From Polaribacter sp. IC066 (lineage in GTDB: Bacteria; Bacteroidota; Bacteroidia; Flavobacteriales; Flavobacteriaceae): 54,676 nt of DNA. The stretch is from the NCBI RefSeq assembly GCF_007997085.1, contig NZ_VORR01000029.1, positions 1 to 54,676 on the forward strand, written 5' to 3'. Below the pieces are notes generated by a model. The model was given only the letters and a program-made list of their open reading frames with translations, was not told the DNA's origin and searched no databases. The position numbers were made by a program, and so were the translations under genes. This document shows positions 17,762 to 25,637 of the stretch, in pieces (position 1 is the first letter of the stretch; every line of letters starts with the position of its first letter).

Positions 17762-17908
17762 TTAAAACTCTTAAAGAGTCTAATGCTGCAATCATTTTGA
17801 AACCTTTTTTTTCCTTTTTAACCCATTTAATTCCTCCTGGCATAACTTGATGGTTTATAAAACTGATAATTTTTGTTAATTTACAGTAGAACTCTAAAAT
17901 CAAGAAGC

Positions 17909-18271
17909 ATGCATGTATTACGCAACCTTAAAAGAATATTTTTTATCGGTATAATAGGCATTTTTTTAGCATCCTGTTTAACAAATGTAGAAGAATCAAT
18001 TGTAGAAGAAGACCCAACTGCTGCAGATCCTTGCGAATCCATTACTTTTTCTACACAAGTAAAATCAATTATAGAGACTAATTGCGTGCAATGCCATGGA
18101 GCAAGAGGTCAATTTCCTAACCTAACGACCCATAATGATATTAGTGCAAATGCAGCGCTTGTAAAATCTGTTACTGTTAGCAGAAGAATGCCACAAGGAA
18201 GCGCTACATTAACGAATGATGAAATTGCAGCGATTAGCTGTTGGGTGGATGCCGGTGCTTTAAATAACTAA
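17909..18271 (+). CDS. Cytochrome c-like lipoprotein
   Basis: 120 residues from the ATG at 17909 (MHVLRNLKRIFFIGIIGIFL, then lipobox ASC). An upstream alternative at 17873 adds 12 residues that do not look like a signal. The heme site is CVQCH (CxxCH) after SIIETN, followed by GARGQFPNLTTHNDI; the Met in RRMPQGSATLTNDEIAAISC is a probable axial ligand. CWVDAGA closes the domain, as in planctomycete-type cytochromes found in Bacteroidetes. It is anchored in the envelope and probably transfers electrons. It precedes the OB-YceI-DUF5777 set by 11 bases and has no counterpart in the mirror module. Confidence 0.87.
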   Translation: MHVLRNLKRIFFIGIIGIFLASCLTNVEESIVEEDPTAADPCESITFSTQVKSIIETNCVQCHGARGQFPNLTTHNDISANAALVKSVTVSRRMPQGSATLTNDEIAAISCWVDAGALNN

Positions 18272-18282
18272 AACTGAAAATA

Positions 18283-18699
18283 ATGAAGATTAAAAAAATT
18301 ATTATCGGAATTCTGATTTTAGGAATTGTTGGAGTATTTGTAGCTTATAAAATGTACAACAAACCACATGTAAAAGTAGATGAAGTGGCGACCGATATTG
18401 CAAGTACTGCCAATAAAATTCTAGAAGACTTTACTGCGGATGAAACGATAGCAAATTCAAAATATTTAGAAAAAATAATTGAAGTAAAAGGAGAAATTTC
18501 TGAAATAAAAATAGTGAAAGAAAAAGGAATTATTACTTTAAAAACAAATGACGATTTTGGCAGCGTATTGTGTCATTTATCAGCAGAAGCCACCAAAGAA
18601 ATAAGCACATTACAAACAGGACAAACCATCACTTTAAAAGGAATTTGCACAGGTTATTTAATGGATGTTATTCTTGTGAAATCAGAAATTATAAACTAA
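18283..18699 (+). CDS. Membrane-anchored OB-fold (tRNA_anti-like) protein, copy 2
   Basis: 138 residues. N-terminal membrane anchor MKIKKIIIGILILGIVGVFV, then the same OB-like core as the copy at 16098: YLEKIIEVKGEISEIKIVKE, GSVLCHL, QTITLKGICTGYLMDVILVK. The shared IIEVxGxIxEI and KGICxGxLxDVIL motifs show direct paralogy. Located between the cytochrome c lipoprotein and the YceI gene, with 11- and 12-base gaps, so almost certainly one operon. Confidence 0.82.
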   Translation: MKIKKIIIGILILGIVGVFVAYKMYNKPHVKVDEVATDIASTANKILEDFTADETIANSKYLEKIIEVKGEISEIKIVKEKGIITLKTNDDFGSVLCHLSAEATKEISTLQTGQTITLKGICTGYLMDVILVKSEIIN

Positions 18700-18711
18700 A
18701 AATTTTCAATC

Positions 18712-19257
18712 ATGAAATCAATAATCACGATATTATGTTGCTTTTTATGTGCAACAATGAGTACCGGTCAAGAAAGATATTTAACAAAAAACGGAACCAT
18801 TAACTTTTTCTCTAAAGCGCCAATAGAAAATATTACCGCAGATAACAATCAGGTTTTAAGTATTATTGATGCTACCAACAACCAGATGGCAATTTCTATT
18901 TTAATGAAGTCGTTTTTGTTTAAAAAAGCATTGATGCAAGAGCATTTTAATGAAAATTATGTAGAGTCAGACAAATATCCGAAGGCAACTTTTAAAGGAG
19001 ATCTTTTAAATTTTGATGCTGTTAACGAAACGGTAAGGGTTGTTAAAGTAAAAGGTATTTTAACAATTCACGGAATATCTAAAGAAATTACAATCGATGC
19101 CAATATGGCAAAAATAAAAGAGGCTATATTAGTTGATGGTGAGTTTATAATAAATTTAGCCGATTTTGAGATAGAAATACCCGCAGTTGTAGCTAATAAT
19201 ATTGCAAAAAACATAAGAGTAAGTTTCAACTTTAATCATGAACCTTACAATAAATAA
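18712..19257 (+). CDS. YceI-like periplasmic protein, copy 2
   Basis: 181 residues with a signal peptide (MKSIITILCCFLCATMSTGQ). The lipocalin-like YceI domain covers the rest: GTINFFSKAPIENITADNNQ, NYVESDKYPKATFKGDL, VKGILTIHGISKEITID and FEIEIPAVVANNIAKNIRV. It is probably periplasmic and binds a long lipid. The order and spacing match the minus-strand copy. The next gene starts 4 bases after the stop. Confidence 0.9.
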   Translation: MKSIITILCCFLCATMSTGQERYLTKNGTINFFSKAPIENITADNNQVLSIIDATNNQMAISILMKSFLFKKALMQEHFNENYVESDKYPKATFKGDLLNFDAVNETVRVVKVKGILTIHGISKEITIDANMAKIKEAILVDGEFIINLADFEIEIPAVVANNIAKNIRVSFNFNHEPYNK

Positions 19258-19261
19258 AAAT

Positions 19262-20131
19262 ATGAAAAAAGTACTACTCGCCATTTTTTTAGTTTCTATA
19301 AGTTCTTCATTATGTTCACAAAACGATTTATTAGATATCTTAAATGAAGAAACACCTGAAAATAAAATCGACAATGTTGTAACAGCTACCTTTAAAGGAA
19401 CAAGAATTGTAAATGGTCATTCTATAGAAAATAAAAAAGATAAAGAACTTGAGTTTATTATAGCACATAGATTCGGAAGAATTAATACGGGTTTCTATGA
19501 TCTTTTTGGGTTAGACAATGCCAATATTCGGTTTGCTTTTGAATATGGTTTAACAGATAATTTAACGGTTGGCGTTGGTAGAAGTAGTTTTGAAAAAACC
19601 TATGATTCGTTTTTAAAATATAGCTTGATAAAACAAAAAAGAGGAGAAAATTCTTTTCCGGTTGCTATTTCACTTTTTGGAAGTACCGCTGTAAAAACCT
19701 TAAGAGATTACGACCCTGCGGATAAAAGATCATTTGCAGAAAGTTTGTTTTATGTTGGGCAAGTATTAATTGCACGTAAATTTAGTACGTCTGTTTCATT
19801 GCAGATCACACCAACCTATGTTCATAGAAATACGGTAAGAACAGCTGCAGATCCTCATGATATATTTGCCCTTGGTTTTGGTGGTCGTATAAAATTAAGT
19901 AAAAGAGTCGCTTTAAATACCGAATATTATTATGCCTTTGACGAATCTAAATTAATCAATACAAGAAATTCTTTAGCATTTGGGGTTGATATAGAAACTG
20001 GCGGCCATGTATTTCAGTTGATTATATCGAACGCAATTACCATGATAGAGAAAAGTTTTATTACAGAAACCACCGGAAATTTCTTTAGTGGCGATATTCA
20101 TTTAGGATTTAATTTATCGAGAACATTTTAA
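19262..20131 (+). CDS. DUF5777-type outer-membrane beta-barrel, copy 2
   Basis: 289 residues from the ATG at 19262, where a signal peptide begins (MKKVLLAIFLVSISSSLCSQ); an earlier in-frame ATG at 19238 lies inside the YceI gene. Features shared with copy 1: ATFKGTRIVNGHSIENKK, FAFEYGLTDNLTVGVGRSSF, KYSLIKQK, VLIARKFSTSVSLQITPTYV and HLGFNLSRTF ending in Phe. Predicted outer-membrane barrel; function unknown. Last gene of the cytochrome-OB-YceI-barrel operon. No clear terminator follows. Confidence 0.82.
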   Translation: MKKVLLAIFLVSISSSLCSQNDLLDILNEETPENKIDNVVTATFKGTRIVNGHSIENKKDKELEFIIAHRFGRINTGFYDLFGLDNANIRFAFEYGLTDNLTVGVGRSSFEKTYDSFLKYSLIKQKRGENSFPVAISLFGSTAVKTLRDYDPADKRSFAESLFYVGQVLIARKFSTSVSLQITPTYVHRNTVRTAADPHDIFALGFGGRIKLSKRVALNTEYYYAFDESKLINTRNSLAFGVDIETGGHVFQLIISNAITMIEKSFITETTGNFFSGDIHLGFNLSRTF

Positions 20132-20332
20132 TCTAAAAATCATTCAAATTTCTTAATCCGGATTTTATTTCAATTAGTAGCCCTTTGAAAAAGAGTATCT
20201 AAAGACTAAAAGGAGCTTATTTTTTTTACTGATTTTTTATCAAAAATAAAAAGACAATACGTTACTTTTAAAAGAATCACCATTAGGCGATTTAGAGTTA
20301 ATTCTCCAAATATAATAAAAAAAAATTAAGCG

Positions 20333-20722
20333 ATGTTTCAAAGAAATTATACTGTAAAATGCATTGATGTAAGTGATTATATGGTAATGCAGAATGCCGC
20401 GTACTTAAGTTACTAGTCAAAATTATTATAAACATTTTTATTTGTAAAAGTAGGTTTTCAAAATAGAAATGATCAGTTTTTGCAGCACAAGGCATTGATG
20501 TTTACAGAGGTTTTCTCTGTAGGTTTAGAATTTAAAAGCATTACTTTTTCAAATCAAAAAATGAATGTTTCTATTCATTTTTATAATCAGCAAAAAGAAT
20601 TATGTATCACAATTACAAGAGAGCTTTTTTGGTTTGATTATTTTTCTTGGGAAACTATTGCACCTCCAGAAAAAAATGTTGATTGTTTTGTTTTTAAAAA
20701 TGAGTTTGGGAAAGTTGGGTAG
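20333..20722 (+). pseudogene. Acyl-CoA thioesterase-like pseudogene with two in-frame stops
   Basis: From ATG 20333 a single frame reads MFQRNYTVKCIDVSDYMVMQ and then NAAYLSY, meets TAG at 20414 and TAA at 20429, and continues in the same frame through FLFVKVGFQN, LMFTEVFSVGLEFKSITFSN and ITRELFWFDYFSWETIAPPE to TAG at 20720. The pieces look like a hotdog-fold thioesterase: an N-terminal D-x-x-x-Y-M-x-x-x-Y strand/helix and a later beta-sheet with the NQKMNVSIHFYN strand. No shift is needed, so point nonsense changes seem to have broken it. The part after 20480 could still be translated from TTG but lacks the active-site region. It lies just outside the repeat array. Confidence 0.55.
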
Positions 20723-20760
20723 CGGTTTTATATTACTTCCAAAGCGGTTGTGCATGGTTT

Positions 20761-20870
20761 GCAACGTTTTTAAGTAGTAAGGTTAGTAAATAAAACACGA
20801 ACAAAGAAAGTCCGTGAGGACTTTCGTAAATAAGCTAAATCCAAGCAATTAATTTTATTAGATGTTCTAC
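20761..20870. repeat. Array junction repeat R1 (truncated)
   Basis: Shares the GTTAGTAAATAAAACACGAA block and the hairpin GAAAGTCC-GTGA-GGACTTTC (20806-20825) with R2-R6. About 22 bases are missing near its left end (after GCAACG), so the long CGTGTTTTA arm is lost, and its right end has drifted. It is the last copy when the array is read in the direction of its genes. Confidence 0.85.
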
Positions 20871-20877
20871 GCAGTTT

Positions 20878-21546
20878 TTATTCCTTATCTTTTTTCTGTT
20901 TCTCAATTTGTTTTAAAGCAATTTTTCTCATTTCTTCATCAACATCTAAAGATTTCCATTTTCCTTTTTTCTTATCATAAGTTAGTAAAGATGGGTGCTT
21001 AAATTTAGAATTAGTTTTTTGAGACTTAATTAATTCAAGAGTTTTGTCTAAAGATTCTAAAACTATTTTCTCACTTAAGTCTCCGCTTAAATTAAAGTTA
21101 AAATTAGTGTTTTTATTCAAAGAAACTTTAATTCCAAATGATATAGTTTTTTTTGTGAAATCAGAAGAATTCCCTTTACCAATTTCTTTATTCTTAACTT
21201 TATTCCAAATATTAAGGACAACATATTTAATTGAGTCCCAAGTTGCACTGTTAATAGTGTTAGAGATAATTCCTTGAATAGTCATTTGTGAGAGAATAAA
21301 ACAAACATCAAGAGTAAAACTATCTAATGAAGCATAAAAGTCTCCATTTTTATCATAACTACTGAATTCAGATCCAATATCCTTTATTGATTTTTCATAT
21401 TCTAATAAATCACTTTGAGTAATCATTCCGCCGAAGTAGAATAAATGAAATACATTTTCTCCTGATTTAATAGATTTCATTTTTTGTTCTCTTTCCAATT
21501 TGTACTTTTTGTATTCTTTTGTTTTTCTTATTTCAGGAAAGTACAT
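20878..21546 (-). CDS. Hypothetical protein, array unit A
   Basis: 222 residues from the ATG at 21546 (MYFPEIRKTKEYKKYKLERE). A longer reading from TTG at 21564 adds residues encoded by the end of repeat R2 (TTGGCAACA) and is unlikely. Charged N- and C-termini (ending KQIEKQKKDKE) flank a more hydrophobic middle (SFTLDVCFILSQMTIQGIIS). An amphipathic segment, ISFGIKVSLNKNTNFNFNLS, follows. No signal peptide and no family I recognise. Carried alone in its unit, as is usual for cassette-borne genes. Confidence 0.6.
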   Translation of the reverse strand: MYFPEIRKTKEYKKYKLEREQKMKSIKSGENVFHLFYFGGMITQSDLLEYEKSIKDIGSEFSSYDKNGDFYASLDSFTLDVCFILSQMTIQGIISNTINSATWDSIKYVVLNIWNKVKNKEIGKGNSSDFTKKTISFGIKVSLNKNTNFNFNLSGDLSEKIVLESLDKTLELIKSQKTNSKFKHPSLLTYDKKKGKWKSLDVDEEMRKIALKQIEKQKKDKE

Positions 21547-21560
21547 TTTTGAGCTTGTTG

Positions 21561-21687
21561 CCAACGTTTTGGTATAAGGTTAGTTGCGTGTTTTAAGCAG
21601 TGAGTTTAGTAAATAAAGCACATATTTATTGTCTATGCAAGGAGTTTTGTAGGTAAGCTAAAACTAGCAATAAATTATATACGGTTT
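21561..21687. repeat. Array junction repeat R2
   Basis: About 127 bases from CCAACG to ACGGTTTT. Outer arms GTATAA/TTATATAC, long hairpin arm CGTGTTTTA pairing with a slightly changed TAAAGCAC, and GCT-AAAACT-AGC near the right side. The central GNRA-loop hairpin is decayed in this copy (TTGTCTATGCAAGGAGTTTT). Separates units A and B. Confidence 0.85.
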
Positions 21688-21799
21688 TGTGTTTTCGTAC
21701 ATTATTCCGCAAAATTTCTAGCGTTGGCGTTTAAGCTCTTTTGTTTTTTAGTTTTTTGTGTATAGCAAAAAAAACAAATGTGCTTGAACTTGCGTTGGC
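21688..21799. other. Spacer between repeat R2 and the restriction gene
   Basis: 112 bases, longer than in the other units, containing two copies of GCGTTGGC (about 21722 and 21791). They may be decayed junction ends, suggesting that a unit was lost here. No ORF. Confidence 0.3.
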
Positions 21800-22879
21800 T
21801 TATTTCGTAAATCTGATTTGTAAGTTCAATTTAAAATACAATTCTACGTTTTCTTTGTAAACTGTTCCAAAATCGTGTCTGCTCGAACTTGCTGTATCTA
21901 ATTTTGTATTGTTAAATAAGTAATCTTCAAATTCATTTCGGTTGTAAATATGGTAACATAAAATATCTCCATTTTCCTTAACAATCAAATATCCTCCAGT
22001 TGCATCATATTGTCCAGTCCAAACTTTCGAAGGCATCATTCCTAAAGCTACGTCTGTTAAAAATCGTTTAATTTTGTATTCGTAAAACTTATGTTCATTC
22101 GAAATATCAAAATTTAATGGATTTTTAGAATTTGTATTTTCTACTAAATCAGAAACGCTTGAATTTTTGCTAGAATAAAATTCGTAAACTACTTGTGATA
22201 AAATTTCAGGTAATTTACTGTCGATAAGAATTAAATTGTTTGAGAATATTTGTTTTTCAGTTTTTACAAAATGAAATTTTCCTTTTGATTCTAAAACAGA
22301 ATTAATTCTATCCATTATTTTACTTCTAGAATCTATAGAATTTATCTTGTTAATTTCTGTTTCGCTTAACTTTAAATTTGAAATTTTAAAAATAAAATTG
22401 GTCGTTTTTCCTGCGTTGAGTAAAGTAGAAGGACTTCCTAGTTGTGATTTTATACTAAAACCTAAAGTTGGTTGTTGATTTGTTCTTTGGTCGTGAACAA
22501 CGATTGTAATATCAGTTTTCGCGGTCGAACTTGCTTTTAAGGAAAGGCAATTGATAGATTGCATAAATTCCTCAATCTCGGGAACTGAAAAAGTTCTTTC
22601 TTTATTAGACTTAATTTTTTCAAGTAAGAGTTTCGCTTTTTCTTTAAACTCTGTAATTTCAATTTTTAAAACTTCTTCTCCGCCAGAAATAAGTATGATT
22701 TCGTCTTTTATTGAATATTCAAAATCGCCATTATTTTCGGTTCTTAAAACACGTAAAATCGGATAGACAATTCCTTCTAATTTTTCAATTTCTTTATTTC
22801 CAAGAAATAATTGTTTGTCGCCAAGTAGTTTGAAAAGTGTGTAAATTTCACTCCATTCGCCTTTATTTCCTGTAATCAT
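21800..22879 (-). CDS. HpaII-family type II restriction endonuclease
   Basis: 359 residues. It begins MITGNKGEWSEIYTLFKLLG, the conserved start of the HpaII-like family, and has the catalytic-core pattern TDITIVVHDQ then TLGFSIKSQLGSPSTLLNAG with the conserved Lys of the nuclease fold. The C-terminus includes KIKRFLTDVALGMMPSKVWTG and GGYLIVKENGDILCYHIYN. Family members cut CCGG; the specificity here is inferred from family resemblance. Its ATG overlaps the stop of the methyltransferase by 4 bases, so the methylase is translated first. Both are within unit B of the repeat array. Confidence 0.85.
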   Translation of the reverse strand: MITGNKGEWSEIYTLFKLLGDKQLFLGNKEIEKLEGIVYPILRVLRTENNGDFEYSIKDEIILISGGEEVLKIEITEFKEKAKLLLEKIKSNKERTFSVPEIEEFMQSINCLSLKASSTAKTDITIVVHDQRTNQQPTLGFSIKSQLGSPSTLLNAGKTTNFIFKISNLKLSETEINKINSIDSRSKIMDRINSVLESKGKFHFVKTEKQIFSNNLILIDSKLPEILSQVVYEFYSSKNSSVSDLVENTNSKNPLNFDISNEHKFYEYKIKRFLTDVALGMMPSKVWTGQYDATGGYLIVKENGDILCYHIYNRNEFEDYLFNNTKLDTASSSRHDFGTVYKENVELYFKLNLQIRFTK

Positions 22880-24264
22880 AAAGTTTTAAGTTTTTCTATA
22901 ATTTTTTTTGCAGTAGCTTGAATTGCAGGAACTGCAACCGAATTACCAAATTGTTTATATGCTTGAGCGTCCGAAACTACAATTTTAAAATTGTCGGGAA
23001 AACCTTGTAACCTTGCCCATTCTCTCGGTGTCATTTTTCGAATTCCTTCTTTATTCACTTCTCCTCTGATATGAGTAATTGGGGTAAAATCCTTTAGTCT
23101 AAAATCATAAACTAAATTTCTTTCTCGTCCCATTCCACCACAAACAACTGCGTTTGCAGTTCCGTTATTTGGAATAATTTCGTAACCAAAACCATTGCCT
23201 TTACTTGCGTGTCTAGCTTTGTGGTTTCTCAAAGTATTTACATAAGTTTCAGATAAATAATACTTTACAGAAACCGTTTCGGATTCTAAAATATCGTCAA
23301 GAGTATATTTTTTCTCAATAGGTTTTGGGTATTCAAATTCTGTAACTTTCAAATCTTTTCTAAATCCAACAATAAAAATTCGCTCTCTATTTTGTGGAAC
23401 ACCAAATTCTTTTGCATTCATTACTTGTGGTTCTGCAACAAAATAACCTAAATCTTCACGCAAAACATTTAATATTGTTGCTAAAGTTTTTCCTTTATCG
23501 TGACTTCTTAAACCTTTTACATTTTCTAAAAATATTGCTTTTGGTTTTTTCTTTTTTATTATTTCGGCTACATCAAAAAACAATGTTCCCCTCGTATCTT
23601 CAAATCCACCTCGCTTTCCTGCGATTGAAAACGCTTGACAAGGAAATCCAGCACACAAAACATCAAATCCGTCTGGAATATAATCTTTGGTCGCTTTTTT
23701 TGTAATATCTCCAAATGGAACTTCTCCAAAATTTGCTTGATATGTTTGCTTTGAATATTTATCCCATTCGCTTGTAAAAACACATTTTCCTTTCAGATTT
23801 TGAAAAGCTAATCTAAATCCGCCAATGCCAGCAAACAAGTCAATAAACTTAAATTCAGGCTTTTTTGGTGCGGGAAAAGGAATACTTTCTTGTTGAAAAA
23901 TCAAGTATTGTAAAGCTTCTTCAGCTGCTACTTTTGAAATTTTTTCTTCTGGAAATTTGTATTCAAATAAATTTTTAACGTGTTCTATTGCATCTGGTTT
24001 GTAGAATTGAGAAACTCCATTTTTGTGATTATGTAAATAATGTGTAAACGCAGCTGCTGTATCTCTTTCAGATTCTATAAGTCTTATTTTGAATTTTTTT
24101 TCTTCAAAATGTTCAATCGATATTTTTTCCTTTAGAAGCACCTTTGTTCGTTTATATTTATTGTTGCAAGTTATGAAAAAATTATCATTTAGCGATGGGA
24201 GAAAAGCAATGTGTGCGATAGCACTCTTTGCTTTAGTGCGGCTGGTTTCTGGAATGAAACACAA
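22876..24264 (-). CDS. C5-cytosine DNA methyltransferase of the HpaII-like system
   Basis: 462 residues in the open frame. Motif I is FIDLFAGIGGFRLAFQ; motif IV is GFPCQAFSIAGKRGG with catalytic Cys209; motif VI is ENVKGLRSHDKG; motif VIII is QNRERIFIVGF; motif X is QFGNSVAVPAIQATAKKI. An N-terminal region of about 140 residues precedes motif I. The frame has no in-frame ATG near the 5' end. TTG at 24264 lies within repeat R3 and would encode repeat-derived residues; GTG at 24141, giving MLLKEKISIEHF and 421 residues, is a better start. It protects the host from the endonuclease that follows. Confidence 0.93.
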   Translation of the reverse strand: MCFIPETSRTKAKSAIAHIAFLPSLNDNFFITCNNKYKRTKVLLKEKISIEHFEEKKFKIRLIESERDTAAAFTHYLHNHKNGVSQFYKPDAIEHVKNLFEYKFPEEKISKVAAEEALQYLIFQQESIPFPAPKKPEFKFIDLFAGIGGFRLAFQNLKGKCVFTSEWDKYSKQTYQANFGEVPFGDITKKATKDYIPDGFDVLCAGFPCQAFSIAGKRGGFEDTRGTLFFDVAEIIKKKKPKAIFLENVKGLRSHDKGKTLATILNVLREDLGYFVAEPQVMNAKEFGVPQNRERIFIVGFRKDLKVTEFEYPKPIEKKYTLDDILESETVSVKYYLSETYVNTLRNHKARHASKGNGFGYEIIPNNGTANAVVCGGMGRERNLVYDFRLKDFTPITHIRGEVNKEGIRKMTPREWARLQGFPDNFKIVVSDAQAYKQFGNSVAVPAIQATAKKIIEKLKTL

Positions 24265-24389
24265 CGTTTTGGTATAAGGTTAGTTGCGTGTTTCAAGCAA
24301 CTAATTTAGTAAATAAAACACGAACAAAGAAAGTCCGTGAGGACTTTCGTAAGTATGCGAGAAGCCAGCAATAAATTATATACGGTGTT
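24262..24389. repeat. Array junction repeat R3
   Basis: About 128 bases from CAACG to GGTGTTG. Contains GTATAA/TTATATAC outer arms, CGTGTTTC...AAACACG, and the perfect hairpin GAAAGTCC-GTGA-GGACTTTC at 24329-24348. Separates units B and C. Confidence 0.92.
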
Positions 24390-24445
24390 GTGCTCTCGTT
24401 ATTTCTTTAATTGGCATTCTTTCACTTCTAATGAGTTTAAATAGC

Positions 24446-25486
24446 TTATTCAAATAGCAGATAATCTTCTTTGTTTTGTTTAAAGACTTTTTTACATTCA
24501 TAATCTACTGTTAATTCAATAAATTGATTGCTATACATAATTTGACCATTTGGCAGAAAATTATTGGGTGCAACAGTTAAAGGATACTCCCGATTTCCTG
24601 ATTCATCAACATAATTGAATGTAATGGAATCTTTTGTATTGTTATACACAATAAAGTTACGTCTAAAAAAAATCTCATTTTTTTTATAAGGCTTATCCAT
24701 ACAAGCATATTCTGTTAATGGTTTTAGGTCAAGTTCGTTTAAGAATTGTTTTATTGTCTGCGTTTTATTCAATCCTCTAATTGATTTTATTTGCCATAAT
24801 AGTTCCACCGATGACGTTCTCATTAGTGTCGCATCAAATACATTTTCATTAAGTTGTAAATGTGTATAATAGCTGACGTTATTTCTGTAAATAGTATCTG
24901 TAAGCGCGTGACGAATAGCTTTTTCAAACGAAAGGGAATCATTACTGTAATACCATGAAAATTTATTGACGTATTCTTCTGATTTTTTTTCTGCTAATGA
25001 TAAGGCTTTACTTTCCCAAAATCTATGTGAGTCAATATGACTTTTTAATAATTTTAAACCTGAAATCAACTTCTTATATCGTTTGGGTATTTGTTTTTCT
25101 AAAGAGATAAGTTCATTGAGGCGATCATCCATAAATCGCACTTTATGTGTGCCAAAGTTCAAATTAATTAACTCTGGAGAAGCTCTAATCATCTCTGGAG
25201 TTACCTTATTTTGATTAAACATAGTTTGAACAGAATCTCTACGATAACCGTAGTTTAAAAAATAATTACTTCGTTCAATGTTAGTTTCAAGTTCTTGTTC
25301 TAGTAATGAAAAAACACTTTCTATTTCGTCATTAACTTTACGTTTTTCATTCCAATTATTAATCTGTAATGCAATTAAAATTCCAATGACAACTAGAACA
25401 ATTTCTCCTATGGCGTATTTAAAGTATTTTCCTTTTTTTTCTTCTATGAGCAAATTTTGTCTAATTTTTCTAAAGAATTTTATCAT
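24446..25486 (-). CDS. DUF6090 family membrane protein, array unit C
   Basis: 346 residues. The N-terminus MIKFFRKIRQNLLIEEKKGK, then YFKYAIGEIVLVVIGILIAL and QINNWNEKRK, is the near-invariant start of DUF6090: a basic cytoplasmic stretch, one membrane helix at about 27-45, then a large extracytoplasmic part. The rest is helical and charged with a C-terminal beta-rich segment. The family is common in flavobacteria, often in multiple copies; its function is unknown. It is alone in its unit. Whether it has an anti-phage or other accessory role cannot be told from sequence. Confidence 0.87.
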   Translation of the reverse strand: MIKFFRKIRQNLLIEEKKGKYFKYAIGEIVLVVIGILIALQINNWNEKRKVNDEIESVFSLLEQELETNIERSNYFLNYGYRRDSVQTMFNQNKVTPEMIRASPELINLNFGTHKVRFMDDRLNELISLEKQIPKRYKKLISGLKLLKSHIDSHRFWESKALSLAEKKSEEYVNKFSWYYSNDSLSFEKAIRHALTDTIYRNNVSYYTHLQLNENVFDATLMRTSSVELLWQIKSIRGLNKTQTIKQFLNELDLKPLTEYACMDKPYKKNEIFFRRNFIVYNNTKDSITFNYVDESGNREYPLTVAPNNFLPNGQIMYSNQFIELTVDYECKKVFKQNKEDYLLFE

Positions 25487-25513
25487 TGGTTAGCGGTTTC
25501 TGATAATGAAGTA

Positions 25514-25637
25514 CAACGTATTTGTATAAGGTTAGTTGCGTGTTTTAAGCAATAAAGTTAGTAAATAAAACACGAACCAATAAAATCCGCGAGGATTTTC
25601 GTTAGTATGCTTTTACCAGCAATTTTTTTTACACGTT
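25514..25637. repeat. Array junction repeat R4
   Basis: About 124 bases from CAACG to ACACGTT. Its central hairpin is AAAATCC-GCGA-GGATTTT (25582-25599): compared with R1, R3 and R6 the stem has changed on both sides while pairing is kept. Long arm CGTGTTTTA/TAAAACACG is perfect. Separates units C and D. Confidence 0.92.

Noticed and set aside
20878..21564. Start of the unit A protein at TTG 21564
   Set aside because: The first six residues would be encoded by the repeat end TTGGCAACA; the ATG at 21546 is a normal start.
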